The notes beneath the pieces are model-generated. The model made no database searches and was not told the origin of the DNA. It worked only from the letters and a program-made list of their open reading frames with translations. Made by a program: the position numbers and the translations under genes. Shown here in pieces: positions 1-7,662 of a DNA stretch of 64,000 bases. Source of the stretch: Pseudomonas sp. Os17 (GTDB lineage Bacteria > Pseudomonadota > Gammaproteobacteria > Pseudomonadales > Pseudomonadaceae); assembly GCF_001547895.1 (NCBI RefSeq), contig NZ_AP014627.1, positions 189,501 to 253,500 of the forward strand, given 5' to 3'. Within the stretch, counting starts at the first letter, position 1, and each line of letters begins with the position of its first letter.

Positions 1-2
1 GG

Positions 3-548
3 TACGTGTTCTACGAGCCCCGGGCGTTGTGCTGGATCCTCATGCCGGAGACCTTGCGCGGCTTGTGGAAGCAGCGGCTGCGCTGGGCCCAGGGTGGCGC
101 CGAGGTGCTGTTCAAGAACATCCGTGGCATCTGGGAGTGGCGCCACCGCTACCTGTGGACCCTGCTGTTCGACTACTGCCTGTCCACCGGCTGGGCCTTC
201 ACGTTCCTGCTGTCGATGATTTTCTGGGTGCTGGGCAAGTTCATCGTCATGCCCGAGGCCATCGCGGTGCACTCTATTTTGCCGCCGGCCTTCACCGGCC
301 TGGTGCTGGCGATGGTGTGCCTGGCCCAGTTCGCGGTGAGCATCCTGATCGACCGGCGTTATGAGAAGGACCTGTGGAAGACCATGTTCTGGGTGGTCTG
401 GTATCCGTTGGTGTTCTGGTTCATCAGCCTGCTCACCACCCTGGTGAGCTTTCCCAAGGTGCTGTTTGGCGAGCATCAGAAACGGGCGCGCTGGGTCAGC
501 CCGGACCGGGGTATCAAACCCATCGATGACGAAGAGGAGGCGCGCTGA
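3..548 (+). CDS. pgaC: Poly-beta-1,6-N-acetylglucosamine synthase, C-terminal part (partial)
   Basis: This is the 3' end of a membrane glycosyltransferase (GT2) whose start lies before the window. The visible 181 residues open with the QxxRW-type motif QRLRW, about 23 residues after the first Phe-Tyr-Glu, which binds the nascent chain in processive synthases. At least three hydrophobic membrane segments follow, then a charged cytoplasmic tail. PgaC polymerises UDP-GlcNAc into the biofilm polysaccharide PNAG at the inner membrane. The stop codon overlaps the next start (TGATG), and that gene looks like pgaD, which fixes the assignment. Cellulose or hyaluronan synthases carry similar motifs, but the PgaD partner argues against them. 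Confidence 0.88.
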   Translation, partial: YVFYEPRALCWILMPETLRGLWKQRLRWAQGGAEVLFKNIRGIWEWRHRYLWTLLFDYCLSTGWAFTFLLSMIFWVLGKFIVMPEAIAVHSILPPAFTGLVLAMVCLAQFAVSILIDRRYEKDLWKTMFWVVWYPLVFWFISLLTTLVSFPKVLFGEHQKRARWVSPDRGIKPIDDEEEAR

Positions 549-1054
549 TGAAAATCATTCGAACCCGCCAGCGACCGTTCATGGTGGTCGTCGACGTTGT
601 CCTCACCGTACTGGCCTGGGTCGGCCTGCTGTACCTGCTGATCCGCGGGCTCATCCCCCTGCTGGACACCCATGAGGGGCCGCGTTTCGAATCCGGCATG
701 CTCGGCGCCCTGACCACCTTGCAGTTCTACGCCTGGGTGGCGGTGCTCAATGCCCTGCTGCTGATTTCCTGGGCCCGTTACCGCCAGCGTCGCAACCGCA
801 ACTACCCGCCACGGCTGCCGGCACCGGTGGTGGACGACAAGCGCTTGAGTGACAGCTTCAAGCTCAGCGACGAAACCTTCGCCCAGATGCGCCAGCCCGG
901 GATCATGACCGTGCACAACGATGAAGAGGGGGGCATCACCCATGTCACCACGCAGTTCTACCGTATCCGCCCCGAGGATCAGCAGCACCCTCCACTGGTG
1001 GTGGAACCGCCGCCGCGGGTGATTCATCTGCATTCGGAGGAGAGGGAGAAGTAG
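548..1054 (+). CDS. pgaD: PNAG biosynthesis protein PgaD
   Basis: A 168-residue protein with two N-terminal membrane helices (about residues 10-38 and 56-78) and a cytoplasmic, charged tail of about 90 residues. PgaD is the small partner that forms the c-di-GMP-responsive PgaCD synthase complex. It starts inside the stop codon of pgaC, so the two are translationally coupled. The tail is longer than the roughly 140-residue E. coli protein. It lacks conserved catalytic motifs, as expected, so the call rests on topology, size and position. No clear terminator follows before the convergent gene. Confidence 0.8.
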   Translation: MKIIRTRQRPFMVVVDVVLTVLAWVGLLYLLIRGLIPLLDTHEGPRFESGMLGALTTLQFYAWVAVLNALLLISWARYRQRRNRNYPPRLPAPVVDDKRLSDSFKLSDETFAQMRQPGIMTVHNDEEGGITHVTTQFYRIRPEDQQHPPLVVEPPPRVIHLHSEEREK

Positions 1055-1142
1055 GCCGATCCTTGTTCTGGACTCGATCTGGCGAGAATTATGAAGGTGC
1101 GGCACTGGAGAGCTCGGCTCACGGCCCGATGTTGCCGGAGGG

Positions 1143-1736
1143 TCAGAGCCGCTCGACCATGATGGGGTACTTCCGCTCCTGAGGAAGCAGGCTGTACGCC
1201 TTTTCCAGATCCCCACCCTCAATCAGTCGATGAATCTCGTGAGCCAGGGGCGTGACATCGGTGATGCGCTTGATCCACTGGTTCACGTACAGCTGCACGG
1301 CCTCCTTGCTCAGGCCGATCTGGATCGCGCGGTGTTCCTGGGGCCGCAGGTACAGGTCGCGCTCCGGGTCCCACTGGATCCGTACCGGTGACTGGTCTTT
1401 CAACTTCAACCACTCTTCCTTGCTCATGGACTCGTCGGCATGGCTCAGGCAGCCGTTGGCCAGGGCCCATTCAAAGCCTTCGCGGCTGATGTCGATGGCC
1501 AGGATGCGGGTCTGTCCGGCGTCTTTGTAGCCCCAGCCGGCGCGGTACATCATCCACAGGAAAGACGGCTTTATCCAGGTCATGCGCTCCATCTTGAAGG
1601 GTGGGGAGACGAAGGTGCCGTGGGCCAGGGCGGCGTCGGCGATGCTGTCGGAGTAGGCCTGGTAGACGCGGATGGTGTCGGCGTCGTAGAGCGCGCGGAT
1701 CTGGCGCTGGGGGAGTTCTGTCGGGGGTTTATGCAT
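1143..1736 (-). CDS. DUF4291 domain-containing protein
   Basis: A 197-residue soluble protein. The N-terminal stretch IRALYDADTIRVYQAY and the later TWIKPSFLWMMYRAGW are hallmarks of the DUF4291 family, whose biochemical role is not established. The whole length is taken up by this one domain, with no signal peptide or membrane segment. It lies convergent to pgaD and downstream of a DUF3077-like gene on the same strand, but a hairpin with a T tract separates those two, so it probably has its own transcript. The family name is secure; no function can be assigned. Confidence 0.8.
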   Translation of the reverse strand: MHKPPTELPQRQIRALYDADTIRVYQAYSDSIADAALAHGTFVSPPFKMERMTWIKPSFLWMMYRAGWGYKDAGQTRILAIDISREGFEWALANGCLSHADESMSKEEWLKLKDQSPVRIQWDPERDLYLRPQEHRAIQIGLSKEAVQLYVNQWIKRITDVTPLAHEIHRLIEGGDLEKAYSLLPQERKYPIMVERL

Positions 1737-1750
1737 GGCATTTCCTTATG

Positions 1751-1780
1751 AAAAGCGGGCGGCCGGGAAGCCGCCCGGGG
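1751..1780 (-). terminator. Rho-independent terminator after the DUF3077-like gene
   Basis: On the minus strand a 7-bp GC stem (GGGCGGC/GCCGCCC, arms 1757-1763 and 1770-1776) is followed by a short TTTT tract at 1754-1751. It sits just after the stop codon at 1785 and before the DUF4291 start at 1736. Confidence 0.6.
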
Positions 1781-1784
1781 GTGT

Positions 1785-2054
1785 TTAGAGCATGGCCTGC
1801 GGTTGCAGGCGCCGTGATGTCACATCCAGCAGATCACAGCCATCGCGCAGCAGGATGCTGCACACCAGGGTCAGTTCCTGCAAAACCACCGGTTCGCTGC
1901 GCAGGGTCTCGGCGGCGAAGTGCTCCAGCAGTTGGGTCGCGGCGCGGATGCGAAAGGCTGCGGCGTCGTGCAGCACATCGATGGGCGCCTGGGTGTCGAT
2001 CAGCAGGGAAGGAATCAGGCAGTCGTGGCCGGTGATCGGCATGTAGCGGTTCAT
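1785..2054 (-). CDS. DUF3077-like small protein
   Basis: An 89-residue protein starting MNRYMPITGHDC. A good Shine-Dalgarno sequence (GAGGTG) lies just upstream of this ATG, which is why the much longer open frame reaching 2378 is rejected. The C-terminal part has the pattern L-VCSILLRDGCDLLDV, which matches the second small protein at 58357-58617 (HLLLQDGCDVLDA), so the two are paralogues. Both resemble DUF3077 proteins, which are common in Pseudomonas and of unknown function. The gene is preceded by a strongly structured leader (2110-2192). Confidence 0.68.
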   Translation of the reverse strand: MNRYMPITGHDCLIPSLLIDTQAPIDVLHDAAAFRIRAATQLLEHFAAETLRSEPVVLQELTLVCSILLRDGCDLLDVTSRRLQPQAML

Positions 2055-2109
2055 TGGCACACCTCGTTTGATTGGTAGAAAGCTACCGTTCAATCGTCGC
2101 CAAACGAAT

Positions 2110-2192
2110 GGGTGGCAGCTGTACGCAGGTTGGCGAGCCGGAAACGAGAAACCGGCAGACCCGAAGGTCTCCCGCGCACAGCTGCCATGAAG
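2110..2192 (-). ncRNA. Structured RNA leader or small RNA upstream of the DUF3077-like gene
   Basis: A long closing stem pairs GGCAGCTGT (2113-2121) with ACAGCTGCC, and continues after one mismatch with CGC/GCG. Inside it lie a hairpin with a cUUCGg tetraloop on the minus strand (AGACC-TTCG-GGTCT type) and a CCGG/CCGG hairpin, giving a multibranch fold of about 75-80 nt. The UUCG loop appears when read on the minus strand, which is also the strand of the downstream gene, so a 5' leader or processed RNA is likely. Multi-stem phage C4-type RNAs are a possible relative, but I cannot confirm that. Confidence 0.55.
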
Positions 2193-2420
2193 CAGCGTTG
2201 CGGGTGCAAAAGAGCCTGCAAACAAGCAAACAGCTTTCGCATTCGTTATTCCGGTCGCCAAACCAGGTCGCCATCTGGGCGACGGCCGGACTATAAGCCG
2301 CCGGCTTCCAGCGGTGCAAGGCAAGTACGGCGAAGTCTTTTCCGAGAACGCTGTAGGGGTTTTTCCGTACACATCCATCCCGCTTGCGACTGTATTTCCA
2401 GGTGTTTACCCAGGGCGCTT
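2193..2420. other. Non-coding gap between divergent genes
   Basis: Between the structured leader and the brnTA promoter I see no credible gene. The open frames crossing it lack ribosome-binding sites and have no recognisable composition. It presumably holds the promoter of the leader RNA. Confidence 0.5.
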
Positions 2421-2462
2421 TTGGCGAACGGTCGGCTAGCCTGTATGTACATTTGTAAATAC
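2421..2462 (+). promoter_or_regulatory. Candidate brnTA promoter and operator
   Basis: A 20-bp imperfect dyad (2443-2462, GTATGTACATTTGTAAATAC, 16 of 20 positions symmetric) ends 10 bp before the brnT start. A possible sigma-70 promoter, TTGGCG (2421-2426), 17 bp, TATGTA (2444-2449), overlaps it. BrnA antitoxins repress their own operon, so this is the natural candidate BrnA site. Confidence 0.5.
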
Positions 2463-2472
2463 GGAATTGCTC

Positions 2473-2751
2473 ATGTACGTTGCATGGGACGAGGTCAAGA
2501 ACCACGCCAACCTGCTCAAGCACGGCATCGATTTCAACGATGCGGTGCTGATGTTCCAGCGTCCGGTGCTGTCCTTGCGCGATGAGCGCCTGGACTACGG
2601 CGAGGAGCGCTGGGTCAGCCTCGGTTGGATCAGGACCCTGGTGGGCGTGGTGGTTCATACCGAGCGGCGGGGTCAAGCGGTGCGCATCATCTCGGCGCGC
2701 AAAGCCACTAAGCGGGAGGCTAAATATTATGTCCAACGGATCGAAAACTGA
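2473..2751 (+). CDS. brnT: BrnT family toxin
   Basis: A 92-residue protein of the BrnT (DUF497) family, small ribonuclease-like toxins that inhibit translation. The family pattern is visible: a WDE-K-N-LLKHGIDF opening, then a central strand with ER-SLGW, and a RIISARKATKREAKYY ending typical of BrnT. I use ATG 2473; an in-frame TTG lies two codons earlier. The next gene encodes the cognate BrnA antitoxin and overlaps the 3' end by 23 nt, the usual toxin-first order for this system. A palindromic operator candidate lies immediately upstream. Confidence 0.9.
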   Translation: MYVAWDEVKNHANLLKHGIDFNDAVLMFQRPVLSLRDERLDYGEERWVSLGWIRTLVGVVVHTERRGQAVRIISARKATKREAKYYVQRIEN

Positions 2752-2992
2752 CGGATCGAAAACGGATTGGGAGCGCCTGGCGAAAACCGATGACCAGGGC
2801 ATCGATACTTCTGATATCCCCGAGCTGGATGACGATTTCTTTCGCCGCGCCGAGGTGCACCTGCCGGGCAAGAAGGCCGTGACCATTCGCCTGGACGCCG
2901 ATGTGCTGGAGTGGTTCAAGGGCCAGGGCGCGGGTTACCAGACGCGGATCAACCAATTGCTGCGTCAGTACATGCAGGCCCATCGGGATTGA
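2729..2992 (+). CDS. brnA: BrnA family antitoxin (ribbon-helix-helix)
   Basis: An 87-residue protein. The N-terminal half is acidic and probably wraps the toxin; the C-terminal half (VTIRLDADVLEWFKG, then RINQLLRQYM) is the ribbon-helix-helix DNA-binding fold of BrnA. It binds BrnT and represses the operon. The ATG at 2729 is chosen because GGGAGG (2714-2719) lies at proper spacing; it overlaps brnT by 23 nt. A 15-bp tandem repeat (ACGGATCGAAAAC units, 2737-2766) spans the brnT stop and gives the doubled NGSKT-DGSKT at the start of BrnA. Confidence 0.9.
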   Translation: MSNGSKTDGSKTDWERLAKTDDQGIDTSDIPELDDDFFRRAEVHLPGKKAVTIRLDADVLEWFKGQGAGYQTRINQLLRQYMQAHRD

Positions 2993-3214
2993 GGTCTGCG
3001 CATCATTTCCGGTGGCGGGCGGATGGCCCGCCGCTCTTTCTTGCCGGCCGTGGAGGGTGGTCGCCATCGCGATGATTGTCTGAAATATCCATTTACAACT
3101 ACCCCTGTCCTCAAGCTCAATCTGCACCGCGCCGTGCACGAAGCGGCGCGCTCTGTCGTGCAGGCTATAGTCTTTTGGCTCACCCCGATCTCATCCGCAA
3201 AAAGGTGCTTTCGT

Positions 3215-3775
3215 ATGTCTCGCTTTGCCTCCCGCAATACTTGGCTGGCCGCTGGTGCCGTGCTGCTGTGCCTGCAGTTTCCCGTGCAGGCCCAGGAGCG
3301 TTTTACCCTGAACATTCCCGGGGTCTCGGATGACCGGCTGTTCACCACCGGCAATGCCAGCGATGCCAAGGGCTGTGGCGGGCATAACAATTCTCCGGCC
3401 TTGAGCTGGACGGCCGGGCCCGAGGGCACCTTGAGCTATGCCATCGTCATGCACGATCCGGACGGCGCCAAGGGCCAGGGCGTGGATCACTGGGTGCATT
3501 ACGGGATCAAGCCGACCACCCGCCAGTTGCCGGCCGGCGCCGGCACCAAGCCGACCCTGGAAGGACTGGCCGGGCTCAACAGCCGCAATGGCACTTTCTA
3601 CATGGGCCCGTGCCCGCCGGTGGGCGATAGCGCTCATCACTACATCATCCAGATCTTTGCCCTGGACCTGGCGCCCGACGTGCTGCCCGCCGGGCTGACC
3701 CGCGCCCAGTTGCTGGAGAAGATCAACGGTCACGTGTTGCGCAATAGCAGCGTGGTGCGCCGCTATTCGCGCTAA
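3215..3775 (+). CDS. YbhB/YbcL family Raf kinase inhibitor-like protein, exported
   Basis: A 186-residue protein with a clear signal peptide (hydrophobic core LAAGAVLLCLQF, cleavage after VQA-Q). The mature part has the PEBP/YbhB features: CGGHNNSPALSW near the start, YAIVMHDPDG in the middle and GPCPPVGDSAHHY later, which form the conserved anion-binding pocket. Bacterial members have no firmly established physiological role. ATG 3215 is preceded by AAAGGTG at good spacing; an upstream in-frame extension would bury the signal peptide. It is flanked by brnA and the VWA lipoprotein gene, neither obviously related. Confidence 0.88.
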   Translation: MSRFASRNTWLAAGAVLLCLQFPVQAQERFTLNIPGVSDDRLFTTGNASDAKGCGGHNNSPALSWTAGPEGTLSYAIVMHDPDGAKGQGVDHWVHYGIKPTTRQLPAGAGTKPTLEGLAGLNSRNGTFYMGPCPPVGDSAHHYIIQIFALDLAPDVLPAGLTRAQLLEKINGHVLRNSSVVRRYSR

Positions 3776-3864
3776 GTGAAATTTTTTTTCGGGGCTTAAC
3801 CCGAATCGCCCAGGGGCTTCGTCTGAAGGGGGGAATGGATCATTTCTTCCCGAGGTCAGCCCCC

Positions 3865-5634
3865 ATGTCCCTTCCCCTGCATTTTCTTCGTCCGGCCGCC
3901 CAGGGTTTCGCCGCCGGCTTGCTGCTGGCGGTGGCCGGTTGCGGTGTATCGTCCAAGCCTGAATCCGCCGCCGGGGCGTCGCCCCAGGGCGCGCTGCAGG
4001 CCGAGCCCGAAATACAGTACGAGGTGCAGCGCGCCGATGCCGCGATGATCAAGCGCAATGTGCGTCCGGTCGGCTTGTCCGCGCCCATGCCGGCGCCGAT
4101 GGCCGCCCGCGATTCGAGTATGGCCGGCTACCGTGACGAGGCCCGGGAGCAGTATCAGAAGCTGGCGGACAACCCGATCCACAGCGTTGCCGAAGCGCCG
4201 GTGTCCACTTTCAGCGCTGACGTCGACACCGGCGCCTATGCCAATGTTCGCCGTCTGCTCAACCAGGGCAGCCTGCCGCCGGAAGGCGCGGTGCGCCTGG
4301 AGGAGCTGGTCAACTACTTCCCCTACGATTACGCCCTGCCCAGCGACGGTTCGCCCTTCGGCGTGACCACCGAGCTGGCGCCCTCGCCGTGGAATCCCCA
4401 CACCCGCTTGCTGCGCATCGGCATCAAGGCTTCGGACCGTGCAGTGGCAGAGTTGGCCCCGGCCAACCTGGTGTTCCTGGTGGACGTCTCCGGCTCCATG
4501 GACCGCCGCGAAGGCCTGCCCCTGGTGAAGAGCACCCTCAAGCTGCTGGTGGATCAACTGCGGGATCAGGACCGGGTGTCGCTGGTGGTCTACGCCGGCG
4601 AATCGCGAGTGGTGCTGGAGCCCACCTCCGGACGGGACAAGGCGAAGATTCGCACCGCCATCGACCAGCTCACCGCCGGCGGTTCCACGGCCGGTGCCTC
4701 GGGCATCCAGCTGGCCTACCAGATGGCCCAGCAAGGCTTTATCGACCAGGGCATCAACCGCATCCTGCTGGCCACCGACGGCGACTTCAACGTCGGCATC
4801 AGCGACTTCGACAGCCTCAAGGCCATGGCCGCCGAGAAGCGCAAGAGCGGCGTGTCCCTGACCACCCTGGGTTTTGGTGTGGATAACTACAACGAGCACC
4901 TGATGGAGCAACTGGCCGATGCCGGTGACGGCAACTACGCCTACATCGACAACCTGCGCGAAGCGCGCAAGGTGCTGGTGGACCAGCTCAGCTCGACCCT
5001 GGCGGTGGTGGCCAAGGACGTGAAGCTGCAGGTGGAGTTCAACCCGGCCCAGGTCAGCGAATACCGCCTGCTGGGTTATGAGAACCGTGCCCTCAAGCGT
5101 GAAGACTTCAGCAACGACAAGGTCGACGCCGGGGAAATCGGCGCTGGGCATACGGTGACCGCCTTGTATGAAATCGTCCCGGCGGGGGAGAAGGGCTGGC
5201 TGGAGCCACTGCGTTATGCACCGGCCAAGGCGCCGCAACAGGGCGGTAAGCAGGGCGAATTGGCGATGCTGCGGGTGCGCTACAAGGCGCCGCAAGGGGG
5301 CAGCAGTCGCTTGATCGAACGGCCGATCAGCGCGCAGCAGCCGGCCAGCCTTTCCGCCGCCAGCCCGGACTTGCGCTTCGCCGCTGCGGTGGCGGCGTTC
5401 TCCCAGCAACTCAAGGACGGCCGCTACACCGGCAACTTCAGCCTGAGCGACACCGCCAAGCTGGCCCGCGGCGCCAAGGGCGAGGATCCTTACGGGCTGC
5501 GGGGCGAATTCGTGCAACTGGTGGAACTGGCGCAAAGCCTGCAAACTCAGGCGCCGAAAACCCAGGCGGGAAATGCGCCCCAGGCCGAGGCGCAGCCCGT
5601 GGACATGAGCCAGGTGCAGAGCCGCCTTGAATAG
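3865..5634 (+). CDS. VWA domain lipoprotein (YfbK-like)
   Basis: A 589-residue protein with a lipoprotein signal (LAVAGC, Cys26). After an Ala/Pro-rich linker, residues about 95-190 match the domain preceding VWA in YfbK-like proteins. A von Willebrand A domain follows with an intact MIDAS (DVSGS at 207-211, later TDGDFNVG), and then a C-terminal DUF3520-like region. The protein is probably tethered in the cell envelope and binds a partner through a metal ion. ATG 3865 is preferred over ATG 3835, which has its purine run too close and would spoil the signal peptide. The 3' end is followed closely by an ECF sigma gene and a membrane-anchored partner, suggesting an envelope-sensing operon. Confidence 0.85.
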   Translation: MSLPLHFLRPAAQGFAAGLLLAVAGCGVSSKPESAAGASPQGALQAEPEIQYEVQRADAAMIKRNVRPVGLSAPMPAPMAARDSSMAGYRDEAREQYQKLADNPIHSVAEAPVSTFSADVDTGAYANVRRLLNQGSLPPEGAVRLEELVNYFPYDYALPSDGSPFGVTTELAPSPWNPHTRLLRIGIKASDRAVAELAPANLVFLVDVSGSMDRREGLPLVKSTLKLLVDQLRDQDRVSLVVYAGESRVVLEPTSGRDKAKIRTAIDQLTAGGSTAGASGIQLAYQMAQQGFIDQGINRILLATDGDFNVGISDFDSLKAMAAEKRKSGVSLTTLGFGVDNYNEHLMEQLADAGDGNYAYIDNLREARKVLVDQLSSTLAVVAKDVKLQVEFNPAQVSEYRLLGYENRALKREDFSNDKVDAGEIGAGHTVTALYEIVPAGEKGWLEPLRYAPAKAPQQGGKQGELAMLRVRYKAPQGGSSRLIERPISAQQPASLSAASPDLRFAAAVAAFSQQLKDGRYTGNFSLSDTAKLARGAKGEDPYGLRGEFVQLVELAQSLQTQAPKTQAGNAPQAEAQPVDMSQVQSRLE

Positions 5635-5671
5635 CCACATCACGAGCAGTGAACAGGAGTTCATCCGCCCC

Positions 5672-6253
5672 ATGTCTGCTCCCCAAATGTCCACCGATGC
5701 CAGCAGCGATGAAGCGCTGCTGGCGCGTTATCGCGCCGGAGATCCGACGGCTTTCGAGGTGCTGTACCAGCGCCACCGCCAGGGTCTGTACGGCTTTGTG
5801 CTGGGCCTGTGCGGCAAGGCCGAGCTGGCGGAAGAGGTCTACCAGGACACCTGGCTCAGCCTGATCCGCAGCGCCAGCCAACCCCAGGGCCGGGCCAGCT
5901 TTCGTACCTGGCTGTATCAGATCGCGCGCAACCGCCTGATCGACCACTGGCGCAAGCACGGCCAGCGCAACCCGCTGCACGACAGCTACGACGAACAACT
6001 GCACGGCGAAACCGACCAGGCTCCCGGCCCCGAACAGCAACTGAGCCTGTGCCGCGACCAGCAGCGTATCGAAGCCGCCTTGCAGGACTTGCCCGAAGAC
6101 CAGCGCGAAGTGTTCCTGCTGCGGGCCCACGGCGACCTGGAACTGCCAGAAATCGCCAGCCTGACCCAGGCGCCCCTGGAAACGGTGAAAAGCCGTTTCC
6201 GTTATGCGCTGAAAAAATTGCGTCGGCTCCTGGCCGAGGAGGTACTCACATGA
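5672..6253 (+). CDS. ECF-type RNA polymerase sigma factor
   Basis: A 193-residue sigma-70 family protein with region 2 (YQRHRQGLYGFVLGLCG through YQDTWLSLIRS) and region 4 (LPEDQREVFLLRAHGDLELP, then ETVKSRFRYALKKLRR). The residues between them are a short linker, as in ECF factors. ATG 5672 follows AGGAG (5655-5659) at a slightly long 12 nt; ATG 5687 is an alternative. It follows the VWA lipoprotein gene by under 40 nt and overlaps the next gene by ATGA, so the three are one operon. The next protein is probably its membrane anchor. Confidence 0.87.
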   Translation: MSAPQMSTDASSDEALLARYRAGDPTAFEVLYQRHRQGLYGFVLGLCGKAELAEEVYQDTWLSLIRSASQPQGRASFRTWLYQIARNRLIDHWRKHGQRNPLHDSYDEQLHGETDQAPGPEQQLSLCRDQQRIEAALQDLPEDQREVFLLRAHGDLELPEIASLTQAPLETVKSRFRYALKKLRRLLAEEVLT

Positions 6254-6918
6254 CTGACGCCCGACAGACCCCGTCCCCTGAAGAGCAGATGCTGGCGCAC
6301 ATCCGCCAACACGGCGCCCAGGAGCCACCGGCCCATCTGGATGCCCTGATCCTGGCCACTGCGCGCCGCGAAGCCCCTGCGCCCAAGCCGAGTCTTTGGC
6401 AGCGCTGGATGCGCGCCTGCCAGCGGCCGCGCTATCAACTGGCCTTTGCCAGCCTGTTTGGCGTGGCCCTGGTCATTGGCTTGCTGCGGCCTTCCCCGGA
6501 GCACTATCCACAAGAGCAGGCCTTTGTTCCCGCGCCCGCTCCAGTCCCAGCGGCTCCCATGGCGCGTCAGGCGGCGCCACGCTCCGCCGAGCTGGCCGGG
6601 GCTTTGAGTGTCCCTGAGCCCATGACTGCGGCAGCCCCTGTGGGCAGTTTTGCCGCGGCGCCAGAGCGGGAAGCGCTAAGCGACGCAGCGCCACCTGCGA
6701 TGGCCAAGCCCAGGGCTGAGTCGAGCAAGTTGGCCCAACGCATGTCGGCCCCGGCCGAGCCGCGGACCATCAAGCGGCTGGATAAGCAGCTTCAGGCGGT
6801 CTTGCGCCTGTGGGAAGGCGGCCAGAGCCGCGAGGCGGCCGAGCTGCTGCTGCAGCTGCATGAACAGTATCCACAGGAGGATCTGGACGCGCGCCTGCAA
6901 GCCTTGCGTCGTCAATAA
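6250..6918 (+). CDS. Putative anti-sigma-like membrane protein
   Basis: A 222-residue protein that starts within the sigma factor stop codon (ATGA) behind a strong GAGGAGG. About 55 cytoplasmic residues precede one transmembrane helix (YQLAFASLFGVALVIGLL), followed by an Ala/Pro-rich periplasmic linker and a short helical C-terminal domain (KQLQAVLRLWEGGQSREAAELLLQLHEQY). This topology and the translational coupling to a sigma factor suggest an anti-sigma factor. No zinc-binding ZAS motif (HxxxCxxC) is visible, so the function is inferred from position only. Confidence 0.6.
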   Translation: MTDARQTPSPEEQMLAHIRQHGAQEPPAHLDALILATARREAPAPKPSLWQRWMRACQRPRYQLAFASLFGVALVIGLLRPSPEHYPQEQAFVPAPAPVPAAPMARQAAPRSAELAGALSVPEPMTAAAPVGSFAAAPEREALSDAAPPAMAKPRAESSKLAQRMSAPAEPRTIKRLDKQLQAVLRLWEGGQSREAAELLLQLHEQYPQEDLDARLQALRRQ

Positions 6919-6990
6919 AGCGCGGGGGTTGGCTGTCGCCGGGGAAAGCGCGCACTATCTGCGCAGTTTCCAGAAAGTGAGAGGCCGGTC

Positions 6991-7179
6991 ATGGCACCCC
7001 GCATCGACCGTATAGCGGCAATGTTGAACTGCCCGATCAAGGGCGCGGATATCCGTCAGGCCATCAAGGAAAGTCGCAAGGACTTTGGCCTGGAAGAGGC
7101 CGAAGAGGGCGCCGACCCCGAGGCGCAGGACGATGCCGCGCTAGCGCCCCAGGACGCCGAAGCCGCCGAGGATGAATAA
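6991..7179 (+). CDS. Small acidic hypothetical protein
   Basis: A 62-residue protein with a short, mildly basic N-terminal half (PRIDRIAAMLNCPIKGADIRQAIKE style helix) and a very acidic Asp/Glu/Ala tail. GAGAGG precedes the ATG. Codon use matches the neighbours, so it is likely translated. I recognise no family; the convergent downstream gene begins 19 nt after its stop. Confidence 0.55.
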   Translation: MAPRIDRIAAMLNCPIKGADIRQAIKESRKDFGLEEAEEGADPEAQDDAALAPQDAEAAEDE

Positions 7180-7197
7180 CTCAGGCGGCCGCCGGGT

Positions 7198-7662
7198 TCA
7201 GTTGTAGGGCAAGGCCGGCAGGTCGATGAACTCGGCGCAGGCACCGTCCGCGGTCATGCGTCGGGCCCGTTCCGGCAGCAGCCGGGCATGGTTCTCCACC
7301 TGCCAGCGATACCAGCTCAAACGCTGCACGATGCGTCGCCGGCAAGGCTCCGGCAATTGCGCAAGCAGATCGACGCTCTCGGGCGCCCAGCCGGTCCGAG
7401 TCGAGTAGTAACAGAACAGGTTTTCCCGCAGGCCGAAGCAATCTTCGATGGTTTCCACAACGCTGTAGGCGTAGAGCTCGAAGGCGCTGCTCAGTTGCTC
7501 TGCGCCGTCGGCGTGGTCCCGCAGGTAAGCGAAGATCCCCGGCCAGTTGATGCAGTACAGGTGCTCGTCCCAATCGCCATCCCGGGTCAGGTACTGGCCC
7601 TGGCCGCGAAAGAACTGGGGCATTTCCTGACGCTCCAGGGCCACTTCAAAATTGCTTTTCAT
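7198..7662 (-). CDS. Hypothetical protein
   Basis: A 154-residue soluble protein rich in aromatic residues (FRGQGQYL, YCINWPGIFAYLRDH, YRWQVENHARLL). There is no signal peptide, membrane helix or motif that I recognise. Its start overlaps the end of the upstream gene (7646-8497) by 17 nt, so the two are probably co-expressed and functionally linked. Composition matches the surrounding core-like DNA. Confidence 0.6.
   Translation of the reverse strand: MKSNFEVALERQEMPQFFRGQGQYLTRDGDWDEHLYCINWPGIFAYLRDHADGAEQLSSAFELYAYSVVETIEDCFGLRENLFCYYSTRTGWAPESVDLLAQLPEPCRRRIVQRLSWYRWQVENHARLLPERARRMTADGACAEFIDLPALPYN

Noticed and set aside
1785..2378. A 197-codon version of the DUF3077-like gene
   Set aside because: The extension would translate the structured leader; the Shine-Dalgarno site supports ATG 2054.
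3856..5694. A 612-codon open frame on the minus strand opposite the VWA gene
   Set aside because: It mirrors a high-GC gene, has no ribosome-binding site, and its translation is a His/Gln/Gly-rich shadow with no domain.
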